From: Bacteroidota bacterium
Lineage (GTDB): Bacteria; Bacteroidota; Ignavibacteria; Tepidaquicellales; Tepidaquicellaceae
Length of the DNA stretch: 9,635 bases
Reading direction: 5' to 3'
Assembly: GCA_003519545.1 (NCBI GenBank)
Contig: DOWN01000202.1
Location: 1 to 9,635, forward strand
In this document: in pieces, positions 1 through 7,048 of the stretch
How the letters are laid out: each line of letters starts with the position of its first letter
Numbering within the stretch: the first letter of the stretch is position 1
Translations under genes and position numbers: made by a program
The notes under the pieces: generated by a model
The model's database searches: none
What the model was told of the DNA's origin: nothing
The model's input: the letters and a program-made list of their open reading frames with translations, nothing else

Positions 1-655
1 GGAGCCGATAGGTAAAAAAATATCAATCAATAATGAGTTAAAAAGAAAATTAATTCATTTATCATCCTCCGGAATAGCAATATTTTATTGGTTTAATCAA
101 AAGGAACTGACATTAATAATAATTTCATTAATGTTTATAATTTCTCTGGCATTTGACTTGGCAAGATTCTTCAGCCCCAAGTTCAATGAGATGTTTGTAA
201 AATATTTTGGAAAAATTTTACGCCATCATGAACTCGAAGCCAAAGGTATCGTATTCTCCGGCTCTACTTATTTATTATTTTCATGTATTATACTTATATT
301 TTTCTTTCCTAAAATTATAGCGGTGATGGCGATTTTAATTATGACAGTTTCTGATACTGCCGCGGCTCTTTATGGAAAAAATTTTGGAAAGATTCATATT
401 AAAAATAAAACTCTGGAAGGAAGTATTGCTTTTTTAATTTCAGGTTTGTTTGTAATTTTTTTAACTCCAAAGTTTGATTATTCTATTGCAGAATATTTGA
501 TTGCTATAATAACATTAATTATAACCTGTCTATCTGAATATCTTCCTTATGATATTGATGATAATGTTACAGTTCCGATTATTTTTGCTTCACTATATTT
601 AATTTTAATTAAAATATTTTTATATAACGATATATGTCTCTTAAGTGTGGTATAG
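1..655 (+). CDS. Polyprenol/phytol/diacylglycerol kinase family membrane protein (5' end missing)
   Basis: The frame is open from base 2 to the TAG at 653-655, so the start lies left of the window; the ATG at 131 is internal. The translated part carries the hallmarks of the SEC59/DGK1/VTE5 family of CTP-dependent lipid kinases. They are an N-terminal ELKRKLIH motif (about 35-58), SDTAAALYGKNFGK (350-391, the CTP-binding-type motif), KTLEGS (about 407-424) and LPYDIDDNVTVPI (about 542-580). Several hydrophobic stretches separate the motifs, as expected of an integral inner-membrane enzyme that phosphorylates an isoprenoid alcohol or diacylglycerol. The exact lipid substrate cannot be read from sequence. 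The last codons overlap the start of ychF by 22 bp, implying co-transcription. The family call is secure, the substrate is not. Confidence 0.85.
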   Translation, partial: EPIGKKISINNELKRKLIHLSSSGIAIFYWFNQKELTLIIISLMFIISLAFDLARFFSPKFNEMFVKYFGKILRHHELEAKGIVFSGSTYLLFSCIILIFFFPKIIAVMAILIMTVSDTAAALYGKNFGKIHIKNKTLEGSIAFLISGLFVIFLTPKFDYSIAEYLIAIITLIITCLSEYLPYDIDDNVTVPIIFASLYLILIKIFLYNDICLLSVV

Positions 656-1737
656 TAGGTTTACCGAATGTAGGTAAATCAACATTATTTAATGCGTTAA
701 CATCTTCACAAAATGCGGAAGCGGCTAATTACCCTTTTTGCACAATAGATCCGAATATTGGTTCTGTTATAGTTCCTGACATCAGAGTTGATAAACTCGT
801 TGAAATGTATAATCCTAAAAAAACAATTCCATCAACGTTTGAATTTGTTGATATCGCCGGTTTAGTTAGAGGTGCTTCTAAAGGTGAAGGATTAGGTAAT
901 CAGTTTTTATCACACATCAGAGAAGTTAATGCTATCGTGCATATAGTCAGATGTTTTGATGATGATAATATAATTCACGTTGACGGTAAAGTTGATCCGA
1001 AAAATGATATTGAGATAATTGAAACTGAATTAATAATTAAAGATATTGAATCAGTTGAAAAAAGAATTGAGAGAAATCAAAAGTCAATCAAGACCGGAGA
1101 TAAAAAAATAGTTGCGGAAAATGAATTACTTGAAGGATTAAAAAAACATCTTGAAAATTCAAGACTCGCAAAATATTTCACTGAAACTCTTAATGAAGAA
1201 GATAAAAAAATTATAAAAGGTTTACAGTTATTAACTGATAAACCTGTTCTATACGTTGCAAACGTTGATGACGCTTCTTCAAACGGAAATAAATATTCCG
1301 ATATTGTAAAAGAAATTGCTGCAAGAGAAAAAGCTGAGTTTTTAATTTTATCCGTTCAGATAGAATCTGAAATTGCTCAACTTGAAAGCAGGGAAGAGAA
1401 AACAGAATTTTTAAAAGAGTTAGGATTAGAAGAATCAGGACTGGACAGACTTATAAAAGAAGGTTATAAACTTTTAAATTTAATAACATTTTTTACCGCG
1501 GGAGAAAAAGAAGTTCATTCCTGGACAATACCAGACGGATATACAGCACCACAGGCAGCAGGAGTAATACATACTGACTTTGAAAAAGGATTTATTCGTG
1601 CAGAGATTATGAAATATACTGATTTAATTAGTTTAGGTTCAGAACCTGCCGTTAAAGAAAAAGGATTATTGAAAATTGAAGGAAAAGAATATATTATGAA
1701 AGACGGCGATATAGTTTATTTCAGATTTAATGTATAG
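634..1737 (+). CDS. ychF: Ribosome-binding ATPase YchF (Obg-family, OLA1 type)
   Basis: The 367-residue product matches the usual length of about 363 and the family throughout. The G1 P-loop is GLPNVGKS (residues 9-16), the switch II/G3 region is DIAG (73-76) followed by the family-typical glycine-rich GASKGEGLGNQF, then comes a charged coiled-coil insertion (about 130-200). A C-terminal TGS domain (about 280-366) contains TAPQAAGVIHTDFEKGFIRAE and ends in FRFNV. YchF proteins bind ribosomes and hydrolyse ATP rather than GTP, and they act in translation and stress adaptation. The family's G4 motif is normally NxxE; here residues 210-213 read NVDD. The ATG at 634 has no visible Shine-Dalgarno and sits inside the end of the upstream lipid-kinase gene, so translation is probably coupled. 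Confidence 0.97.
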   Translation: MSLKCGIVGLPNVGKSTLFNALTSSQNAEAANYPFCTIDPNIGSVIVPDIRVDKLVEMYNPKKTIPSTFEFVDIAGLVRGASKGEGLGNQFLSHIREVNAIVHIVRCFDDDNIIHVDGKVDPKNDIEIIETELIIKDIESVEKRIERNQKSIKTGDKKIVAENELLEGLKKHLENSRLAKYFTETLNEEDKKIIKGLQLLTDKPVLYVANVDDASSNGNKYSDIVKEIAAREKAEFLILSVQIESEIAQLESREEKTEFLKELGLEESGLDRLIKEGYKLLNLITFFTAGEKEVHSWTIPDGYTAPQAAGVIHTDFEKGFIRAEIMKYTDLISLGSEPAVKEKGLLKIEGKEYIMKDGDIVYFRFNV

Positions 1738-1745
1738 AAAATTAT

Positions 1746-3818
1746 TTAACTGATTCCAAAAAATTTTAATCCGTGAACAGTTATGAACGCCATAATATAA
1801 GCGAGTATGCTGAATGAGAATAATTGAATTAAAGGAATTTTCCAGCCACCGGTTTCTTTTTTAGAAATTGCAACAGTAGATAAACATTGCATAGCAAATA
1901 CGAAAAAGACAATCAATCCTGCAATTCTAGCAGTTGTAAATAACTTTTGACCTGTGGCTTCATTTTTTGCTTCTCTCATAGAATTTAAAATTCCTTCCTG
2001 AAACTTTCCTTCATCATCATCTTCTGTAACTTTAAAAATTAATGCCATTGAACTTACAAAAACTTCACGTGCTGAAAAAGTTACTATTAAGGAAACACCA
2101 ACTCTCCAATCAAGCCCAAGCGGTAACATAACAGGTTCTATAAAATGCCCGAGCATTCCTGCGTATGACTTTGACAAATCATAAGAATCCATTTCCTCAA
2201 GAGTCAAAGAATCATTTTGCAATAGTAATGAATTAGAAGCCGTGAGATTATCAGAAGTTAATTCTGTGTTTTGTCTTGGAAAAGTCGTTAAAACCCAAAG
2301 TATCAATGAGAGAACAAGAATCACAGGTCCTGCTTTTTTTACATACTGATTAGCATTCTTAAAAGTATTTTTAAGTACGGTATCTAATTTTGGTTTTTTG
2401 TAAGTTGGTAATTCAATTATAAATGAACTTTTCTCTTTTAAAGAATTAATTTTTGAAGTGAATTTATTAACAACACCTGCAATCAATAAAGAACTTAGAA
2501 TGCTGAAAATATAAATTGCAGTCAAAGAAAATCCTGCAATGAATGGTTGATCCTGCGGAATCAAAAATGCAAGAAGTAAAGCATATACAGGCAGTCTTGC
2601 ACTGCAACTCATAAGAGGAATTATAAAAATGGTAAGTAATCTTTCTTTTCTGTTTTGAATTGTTCTCGTTGCCATTATTGCAGGGATTGCACACGCAAAA
2701 CCTGAAAGCATAGGCACAAACGACCTGCCGTTAAGACCAATTTTTGCAAGTGGTTTATCAAGTATCATAGCACCCCGAGCAAGATAACCTGAATCTTCTA
2801 ATAATCCGAGAATCAAAAATAAAATTACAATCTGAGGAACAAAAACAAGAACAGAACCAAGTCCGGCAATCAATCCATTTGAAATCAAATCACTGAATAA
2901 ATTATCACCGAGAGCATTTGAAGTTATTTCAGATAAATTTCCAAAAAATGTATCCACCAAATCCATCAGCGGTGCAGCAAGCCAAAAGATTGAAGTAAAT
3001 GTTAAACTCATTACGAGGATAAAAATTATTAATCCCCAGAATTTATGAAGAACTATTTTATCAATATTGACTGTGCTTTTATCGAGTTTTCTATGACCGT
3101 TAACCGATAATCCGGAAAGAACATTTAATTTTTTATTTGCGTTTTCAATATTGATAAGTTCATTATCTTTAACAACCGGTTCAATATTAAATAAAACATC
3201 CTTTTCTATTCTTTCTATGTCATTATATAAACTGATAATTTTATTTTTATCATAATCTTTTAAAGTATGTTTTAAATTATTTTCATTTAAAAGATTCATA
3301 TTAATACGGATAACTTTCAGTAATTCGTCAATTCCTTCTCCGCTTCTTCCATCAATTTTCACAACATCACATCCGGTAAGTTCTGAAAGTTTCGTTGTTG
3401 ATATATCAATTCCTTTTTTGTTTAATATATCAACCATTGTTAAAGCAATTATAACTTTGAAATTACATTCGATTAATTGCTTTACTAATAACAATTGTCT
3501 TGAAAGTTGGCTTGCATCGAGAGTTACTACAGCAAGATCAGTCTTTCCATATTTTGGGTGATTATAAACATAATTAACAGAAAGTTTTTCATCAGGAGAG
3601 CAGGGGATTAAACTTATAATTCCCGGTGAGTCTAATATATTTGCATTAAATTCAAATCTGCTTAAAATTCTTGAAATGGAATATTCAACTGTGGAACCGG
3701 GATAGTTTACTGTTTTATATTTTTTACCGCTTAGATAATTGAAAAGTGTGGTCTTTCCTGAATTGGGATGACCTAAAAGTGTTATTAAAGGAAGTTTATT
3801 ATCTGTAACGGTAAGCAT
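1746..3818 (-). CDS. feoB: Ferrous iron transporter FeoB
   Basis: FeoB imports Fe(II) across the inner membrane. The N-terminal G domain has G1 GHPNSGKT (16-23), G2 around PGSTVE (40-45) and G3 DSPG (63-66). The G4 position reads TMVD (127-130) where most FeoB proteins have NMxD. A helical spacer of about 90 residues follows, then the membrane domain from about residue 260. It includes FVPQIVILF, LEDSGYLARGA, the first Gate motif (about 371-414, SGFACAIPAIMATRT and MSCSARLPVY) and the second Gate with FSAREVFVSSM. At 690 residues it is shorter than the E. coli protein (773) but no core element is missing. It starts 9 bp after feoA without a clear ribosome-binding site, so coupling to feoA and fur is likely. 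The stop is 8 bp from that of convergent ychF. Confidence 0.97.
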   Translation of the reverse strand: MLTVTDNKLPLITLLGHPNSGKTTLFNYLSGKKYKTVNYPGSTVEYSISRILSRFEFNANILDSPGIISLIPCSPDEKLSVNYVYNHPKYGKTDLAVVTLDASQLSRQLLLVKQLIECNFKVIIALTMVDILNKKGIDISTTKLSELTGCDVVKIDGRSGEGIDELLKVIRINMNLLNENNLKHTLKDYDKNKIISLYNDIERIEKDVLFNIEPVVKDNELINIENANKKLNVLSGLSVNGHRKLDKSTVNIDKIVLHKFWGLIIFILVMSLTFTSIFWLAAPLMDLVDTFFGNLSEITSNALGDNLFSDLISNGLIAGLGSVLVFVPQIVILFLILGLLEDSGYLARGAMILDKPLAKIGLNGRSFVPMLSGFACAIPAIMATRTIQNRKERLLTIFIIPLMSCSARLPVYALLLAFLIPQDQPFIAGFSLTAIYIFSILSSLLIAGVVNKFTSKINSLKEKSSFIIELPTYKKPKLDTVLKNTFKNANQYVKKAGPVILVLSLILWVLTTFPRQNTELTSDNLTASNSLLLQNDSLTLEEMDSYDLSKSYAGMLGHFIEPVMLPLGLDWRVGVSLIVTFSAREVFVSSMALIFKVTEDDDEGKFQEGILNSMREAKNEATGQKLFTTARIAGLIVFFVFAMQCLSTVAISKKETGGWKIPLIQLFSFSILAYIMAFITVHGLKFFGIS

Positions 3819-3827
3819 TGAAAAAAA

Positions 3828-4046
3828 TTATATTAATATACATTTAGCTTCAGAAGATCTGACAGCAATTAAAGTGCCTCTGATGGAAAATGCAAGAGGA
3901 TCACCAAATACGGGTTTGAAGAGAAGTTCAATTTCTTCTCCCGGTGTAAATCCAACTTCAAGAATTCTTCTTGCAGAAGGATTTGTATTATCTATATCGT
4001 TGATTATGGCTTTTTCACCAATTTTTAATTCGATTGCACTTCTCAT
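3828..4046 (-). CDS. feoA: Ferrous iron transport accessory protein FeoA
   Basis: A small 72-residue SH3-like cytoplasmic protein that assists or regulates FeoB. The sequence fits the FeoA pattern from end to end: an early KIGEKAIINDI strand, ARRILEVGFTPGEEIELL in the middle, GDPLAFSIRG, then the terminal AVRSSEAKCILI. Its ATG overlaps the TGA of fur in an ATGA arrangement (4043-4046), and feoB begins 9 bp after its stop. The order fur-feoA-feoB therefore looks translationally coupled. FeoA is a separate gene here, not fused to FeoB. Confidence 0.95.
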   Translation of the reverse strand: MRSAIELKIGEKAIINDIDNTNPSARRILEVGFTPGEEIELLFKPVFGDPLAFSIRGTLIAVRSSEAKCILI

Positions 4047-4528
4047 TTAACAGTAATGTTATACAGTTTTTTTTCGTTTTCGGAAAAATGATCACAATGG
4101 TCTTTATCTTTGCATGTTGCAAATACCTGTAAAGTATGTTCAACAGGATTTAAATTATTTTCCCTGCAAATTTTTTCCTGAAGTTTTTCTATTTCAGGGT
4201 CTTCAAATTCCATAATTCTCTTACAGGAAACACATATTATATGATAATGGTTATTTCTGCCGTATTTAGTTTCGTATCTTGTCCTGTCACCTTTGAAATT
4301 ATGTTTATACAAAATCCCACACTCGCTCATAAGTTCAAGAGTTTTATAAACAGTTGCACGGGAGACATCCATATAATCTTTTTTCATTTTAAGGTAAAGT
4401 TCATCGGCATCAAAATGACCTTCCATATTCAGAGCAGCATCTAAAATTAAAAAACGCTCATTAGTTATCCTATGAGCGTTTTCTTTAAGATACTTTATAA
4501 ATATTTGTTTTACATCTTCAGGAATCAA
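4043..4528 (-). CDS. fur: Ferric uptake regulator, Fur family
   Basis: A 161-residue metal-responsive repressor. The N-terminal winged-helix domain includes RITNERFLILDAAL and the recognition-helix region SRATVYKTLELM (about 56-67). The dimerisation/metal domain has NHYHIICVSC (93-102). By eye alignment the sensor ligands are H38, E86, H94 and H96. C99/C102 plus C139/C145 would be the structural zinc cysteines. E114 sits where PerR proteins carry Asp, which favours Fur over PerR. The start is TTG at 4528: an in-frame TAA lies two codons upstream (4532-4534) and the first ATG is residue 35, inside the DNA-binding domain. The gene precedes and overlaps feoA, so it probably regulates its own operon. 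Zur or another subfamily is less likely given the feoAB context. Confidence 0.93.
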   Translation of the reverse strand: MIPEDVKQIFIKYLKENAHRITNERFLILDAALNMEGHFDADELYLKMKKDYMDVSRATVYKTLELMSECGILYKHNFKGDRTRYETKYGRNNHYHIICVSCKRIMEFEDPEIEKLQEKICRENNLNPVEHTLQVFATCKDKDHCDHFSENEKKLYNITVK

Positions 4529-4533
4529 TTTTT

Positions 4534-4545
4534 ACTAAATTTAGT
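4534..4545. promoter_or_regulatory. 12-bp perfect palindrome before fur, candidate Fur operator
   Basis: ACTAAATTTAGT is its own reverse complement and lies 5 bp before the TTG start of fur. The outer T/A pair at 4532/4547 extends the symmetry with one mismatched pair between. The half ACTAAATTT recurs 44 bp away at 4578-4586. The position is right for autoregulation of fur-feoA-feoB. The sequence does not match the classical E. coli Fur box, and AT-rich DNA yields chance palindromes, so the assignment is tentative. Confidence 0.35.
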
Positions 4546-4570
4546 TATTTTTATTTAAACTTAATCTTAA

Positions 4571-4578
4571 CAAAAATA
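4571..4578 (-). promoter_or_regulatory. Possible Bacteroidota-type -7 box for fur-feoAB
   Basis: On the - strand the bases read TATTTTTG, fitting the TAnnTTTG -7 consensus known from Bacteroidota. The box lies about 42 bp upstream of the fur start, overlapping the stop of lat by no more than a few bases on its upstream side. No convincing TTTG -33 box is visible, so the call is weak. It would place the palindrome at 4534-4545 just downstream of the transcription start. Confidence 0.2.
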
Positions 4579-5958
4579 CTAAATTTTTGATAAAACATCA
4601 TCTAAAATATTTATACCCTCATCAATTTGGGATTTGGTGACGTTTACCGGCGGTCTGAACCTGATAGATGAAGAACCGCAACCTAATATAATCAACCCGT
4701 TTTCGAGTGCTTTTGAGGTTACAGTATTTCTCATTTCTGCGTCTTTACAGTCAAATGCAGAGAATAAACCAAGTCCGCGTGCATTTGAAGTAATTCCTTC
4801 GTATTTAGATGTTAAATCTCTAAGTTTTGATTGTAAATATTCACCCATTACAGCAGAGTTTTCTACTAAATTTTCATCTCTTATTATTTTAAGAATCTCA
4901 CTGAATCTTACCATATCAACAATATTTCCACCCCAAGTTGAATTAATTCTGCTCGGTTTTCTGAATACATTCTCTTCAACTTCATCAATTCTATCAGTTG
5001 CTAAGACACCACATACCTGAGTTTTTTTACCAAAGGAAATCAAATCCGGCTGAACGTAATGTTGATGAGCCCACCATTTACCTGTCAAAGCAATTCCTGT
5101 TTGAACTTCATCAAGTATCAAAAGGATTTCATTTTCATCACAGATTTCTCTGAGTTTAACAAAAAATTCTTTTCTAAACTGATTATCTCCACCTTCTCCC
5201 TGAATCGGTTCTAAAATCATACATGCAATATCATCTTTATTATCTGCGATTGCCTTTTTAATTTCATTGATTGCCTGATTTTCAAGATTGATAACTTCTT
5301 CAAGATGGTTATCAATAGGGAATTTCATTTTAGGATTTGTAATTCTTGGCCAATCGAATTTAGGAAAATAATTTGTTTTGTTCGGATCAGTATTTGTCAA
5401 TGAAAGCGTGTAACCACTTCTTCCGTGAAACGCTTCTTTAAAGTGAATTACTTTATGCCCTTTTTCTGTAGTATAACCTTTTTTGAAATTTTTATGAACT
5501 TTCCAGTCGAATGCTGCCTTCAAAGCGTTTTCAACTGCTAAAGCACCACCTTCAATAAAGAAAGCATATTTGAAATATTCAGGTACAGCAATATCAAAAA
5601 ATGTATAAACAAACTGTGCCTGTTCATTTGCATATATATCAGAAAGAGAAGGTTTATTTAAAGCAACTTTCCCGATTCTGTTTATAAACTCCTGATTATT
5701 TAATCTCGGGTGATTCATCCCGATAGGATTAGAAGCAACGAACGTAAAAAAATCAAGAAGTTTTCTGTTGTGTTTTGAATCATAAAGGTATGCACCTTGT
5801 GATTTTTCAAGATCAACAGTTACATCAAAACCATCAACAAGCATTCTTTCTTTTAAGATATCCTGCACATGCTGAGGTTTAATTTGTACATCATTAAAAC
5901 CGTTGTCACTGATTTTTCCTGTATCGAGATCTATTTTATCTTTTTCAAATACTTCCAT
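4579..5958 (-). CDS. lat: L-lysine 6-aminotransferase (lysine epsilon-aminotransferase)
   Basis: A PLP-dependent class III aminotransferase of 459 residues that transfers the epsilon-amino group of lysine to 2-oxoglutarate, giving 2-aminoadipate 6-semialdehyde and glutamate in lysine catabolism. It follows the Mycobacterium tuberculosis LAT (Rv3290c) pattern closely: NKPSLSDIY, FFIEGGALAVENALKAAFDW, FHGRSGYTLSLTNT (R180 matching the substrate-carboxylate arginine), EPIQGEGGD (E250/E255), LDEVQTG (D283, pyridine nitrogen) and FGKKTQVCGV with K311 as the likely PLP lysine. RINSTWGGN and RFRPP follow. This set separates it from ornithine and GABA aminotransferases. The N-terminus carries a variable extension of roughly 28 residues before the conserved core. 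The ATG has a good AGGAG 8 bp upstream. It sits 24 bp after purM and 50 bp before fur; no semialdehyde dehydrogenase partner is present in the window. Confidence 0.93.
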   Translation of the reverse strand: MEVFEKDKIDLDTGKISDNGFNDVQIKPQHVQDILKERMLVDGFDVTVDLEKSQGAYLYDSKHNRKLLDFFTFVASNPIGMNHPRLNNQEFINRIGKVALNKPSLSDIYANEQAQFVYTFFDIAVPEYFKYAFFIEGGALAVENALKAAFDWKVHKNFKKGYTTEKGHKVIHFKEAFHGRSGYTLSLTNTDPNKTNYFPKFDWPRITNPKMKFPIDNHLEEVINLENQAINEIKKAIADNKDDIACMILEPIQGEGGDNQFRKEFFVKLREICDENEILLILDEVQTGIALTGKWWAHQHYVQPDLISFGKKTQVCGVLATDRIDEVEENVFRKPSRINSTWGGNIVDMVRFSEILKIIRDENLVENSAVMGEYLQSKLRDLTSKYEGITSNARGLGLFSAFDCKDAEMRNTVTSKALENGLIILGCGSSSIRFRPPVNVTKSQIDEGINILDDVLSKI

Positions 5959-5966
5959 TTTTAATT

Positions 5967-5971
5967 CTCCT
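5967..5971 (-). promoter_or_regulatory. Ribosome-binding site of lat
   Basis: AGGAG on the - strand lies 8 bp before the ATG at 5958. It is one of only two clear Shine-Dalgarno sequences in the window. It fixes the lat start and suggests independently efficient translation inside the operon. Confidence 0.7.
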
Positions 5972-5982
5972 CTTAAGTTTAG

Positions 5983-6984
5983 TTATTTAATTTCGCCAAT
6001 TATATATGGTGTTTCATTTTTCTTTATCAAATACTGATATAATTTATCTGAATATTTTTTATTTACAATAAAAATCAATCCTATTCCTAAATTAAAAGTC
6101 CTTCTCATATCCTTCTCATCAACATTTCCTTTTTTCTGAATTAGTTTAAAAATTTCCGGTCTGTCCCAACTTTTCCAGTTTATAACAAGTTTGTTATTTT
6201 TATTAATAACTCGTTTTGTATTTCCTTCAATGCCTCCACCCGTTATATGAGAAATAGCATTTATTTTGAAATTGCTCAAAACGGATTGAATAATATTCAA
6301 ATACGAACGGTGAACCTGTAATAATTCATAACCGAGAATATTTTCAAATTCATCGTAATATTTTTGTAAATCTTTTTTTGATTTAAATATTTTTCTTACA
6401 AGTGAGTATCCGTTTGTATGCAGCCCTGATGATTCAAGTCCGATTAACACATCATCTTTTTTAACATTTTTTTTATCGAGAATGTTACTTTTCTCAACAA
6501 TTCCGGTAATACTTCCGGCTAAATCAAAATCTTCATTTTGATACAAGCCCGGCATTTCAGCAGTCTCACCGCCAATCAATGAACAATTGTTTTCTTTACA
6601 CGCCTTCGCAAGTCCTTTAATTACCTGTGAGGCATTTTTAACATTGAGTTTTCCTGTTGCATAATAATCAAGAAAGAAAAGAGGTTTAGCACCACAAACT
6701 GCAATATCGTTGACACAGTGATTTACCAGATCTTCACCTATAGTATCATAAATACCCATTTCGGATGCGATTTTCAGTTTAGTCCCTACGCCATCAACCG
6801 AAGAAACAAAAACGGGATTTTTGTAAGATTTTAAAGGAATTTTATAAAATGCACCAAAATTTCCAATACCACTTAATACGTTATTTGTGAAAGTTTTTTT
6901 GACGACGGGCTTGATGATATCTACTAATTTATCACCTTTTTTTATGTCAACTCCGCTATTTTTATAACTGATTTTCACTAACAA
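5983..6984 (-). CDS. purM: Phosphoribosylformylglycinamidine cyclo-ligase (AIR synthetase)
   Basis: PurM makes aminoimidazole ribonucleotide from FGAM with ATP in purine synthesis. Family motifs occur in order: YKNSGVDI at the N-terminus, VLSGIGNFGAFY, SSVDGVGTK (61-69), GEDLVNHCVNDIAVCGA (83-99), GGETAEMPGLY (138-148), DLAGSITGIVEK, SSGLHTNGYSL, HITGGGIEGN and the final NLGIGLIFIV. The length is typical (E. coli 345). The longest reading starts at a TTG (6984), but a GTG at 6978 gives VKISYKNSGVDI, which fits the usual short N-terminus better. Neither has a visible Shine-Dalgarno. It lies 64 bp after corA and 24 bp before lat. No other pur gene is nearby, so it is a dispersed pathway member. 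Confidence 0.96.
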   Translation of the reverse strand: MLVKISYKNSGVDIKKGDKLVDIIKPVVKKTFTNNVLSGIGNFGAFYKIPLKSYKNPVFVSSVDGVGTKLKIASEMGIYDTIGEDLVNHCVNDIAVCGAKPLFFLDYYATGKLNVKNASQVIKGLAKACKENNCSLIGGETAEMPGLYQNEDFDLAGSITGIVEKSNILDKKNVKKDDVLIGLESSGLHTNGYSLVRKIFKSKKDLQKYYDEFENILGYELLQVHRSYLNIIQSVLSNFKINAISHITGGGIEGNTKRVINKNNKLVINWKSWDRPEIFKLIQKKGNVDEKDMRRTFNLGIGLIFIVNKKYSDKLYQYLIKKNETPYIIGEIK

Positions 6985-7026
6985 ATATACCGAAATTAAA
7001 AACCAGTCTCAATTCAAAAAGGCTTG

Positions 7027-7032
7027 ATTATA
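7027..7032 (-). promoter_or_regulatory. Possible -10 element upstream of purM
   Basis: An exact TATAAT occurs on the - strand in the 64-bp corA-purM gap, about 49 bp before the GTG start at 6978. The hexamer 17 bp further upstream (GTTTTA) is a poor -35. This gap is one of the larger ones in the - strand cluster, so an internal promoter is plausible but unproven. Confidence 0.28.
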
Positions 7033-7048
7033 GCGATTTTACAGGAAT

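Noticed and set aside
131..655. A complete 174-residue membrane protein starting at the ATG at 131
   Set aside because: The same frame is open to the left edge and carries the conserved ELKRKLIH motif before this ATG.
4043..4426. A shorter fur starting at the first ATG (residue 35)
   Set aside because: It would remove the N-terminal helices of the DNA-binding domain, including the RITNERFLIL segment.
4241..4444. A small + strand ORF within fur
   Set aside because: It lies wholly antisense to a well-supported gene and shows no recognisable motif. The same applies to frames at 4634-5020, 7472-7675, 7724-7936 and 8944-9192 on + and at 2467-2694 on -.
4043..4528. PerR or Zur identity for the Fur-family regulator
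   Set aside because: Glu occupies the position where PerR has its key Asp, and the gene overlaps feoAB. Subfamily placement still rests on eye alignment.
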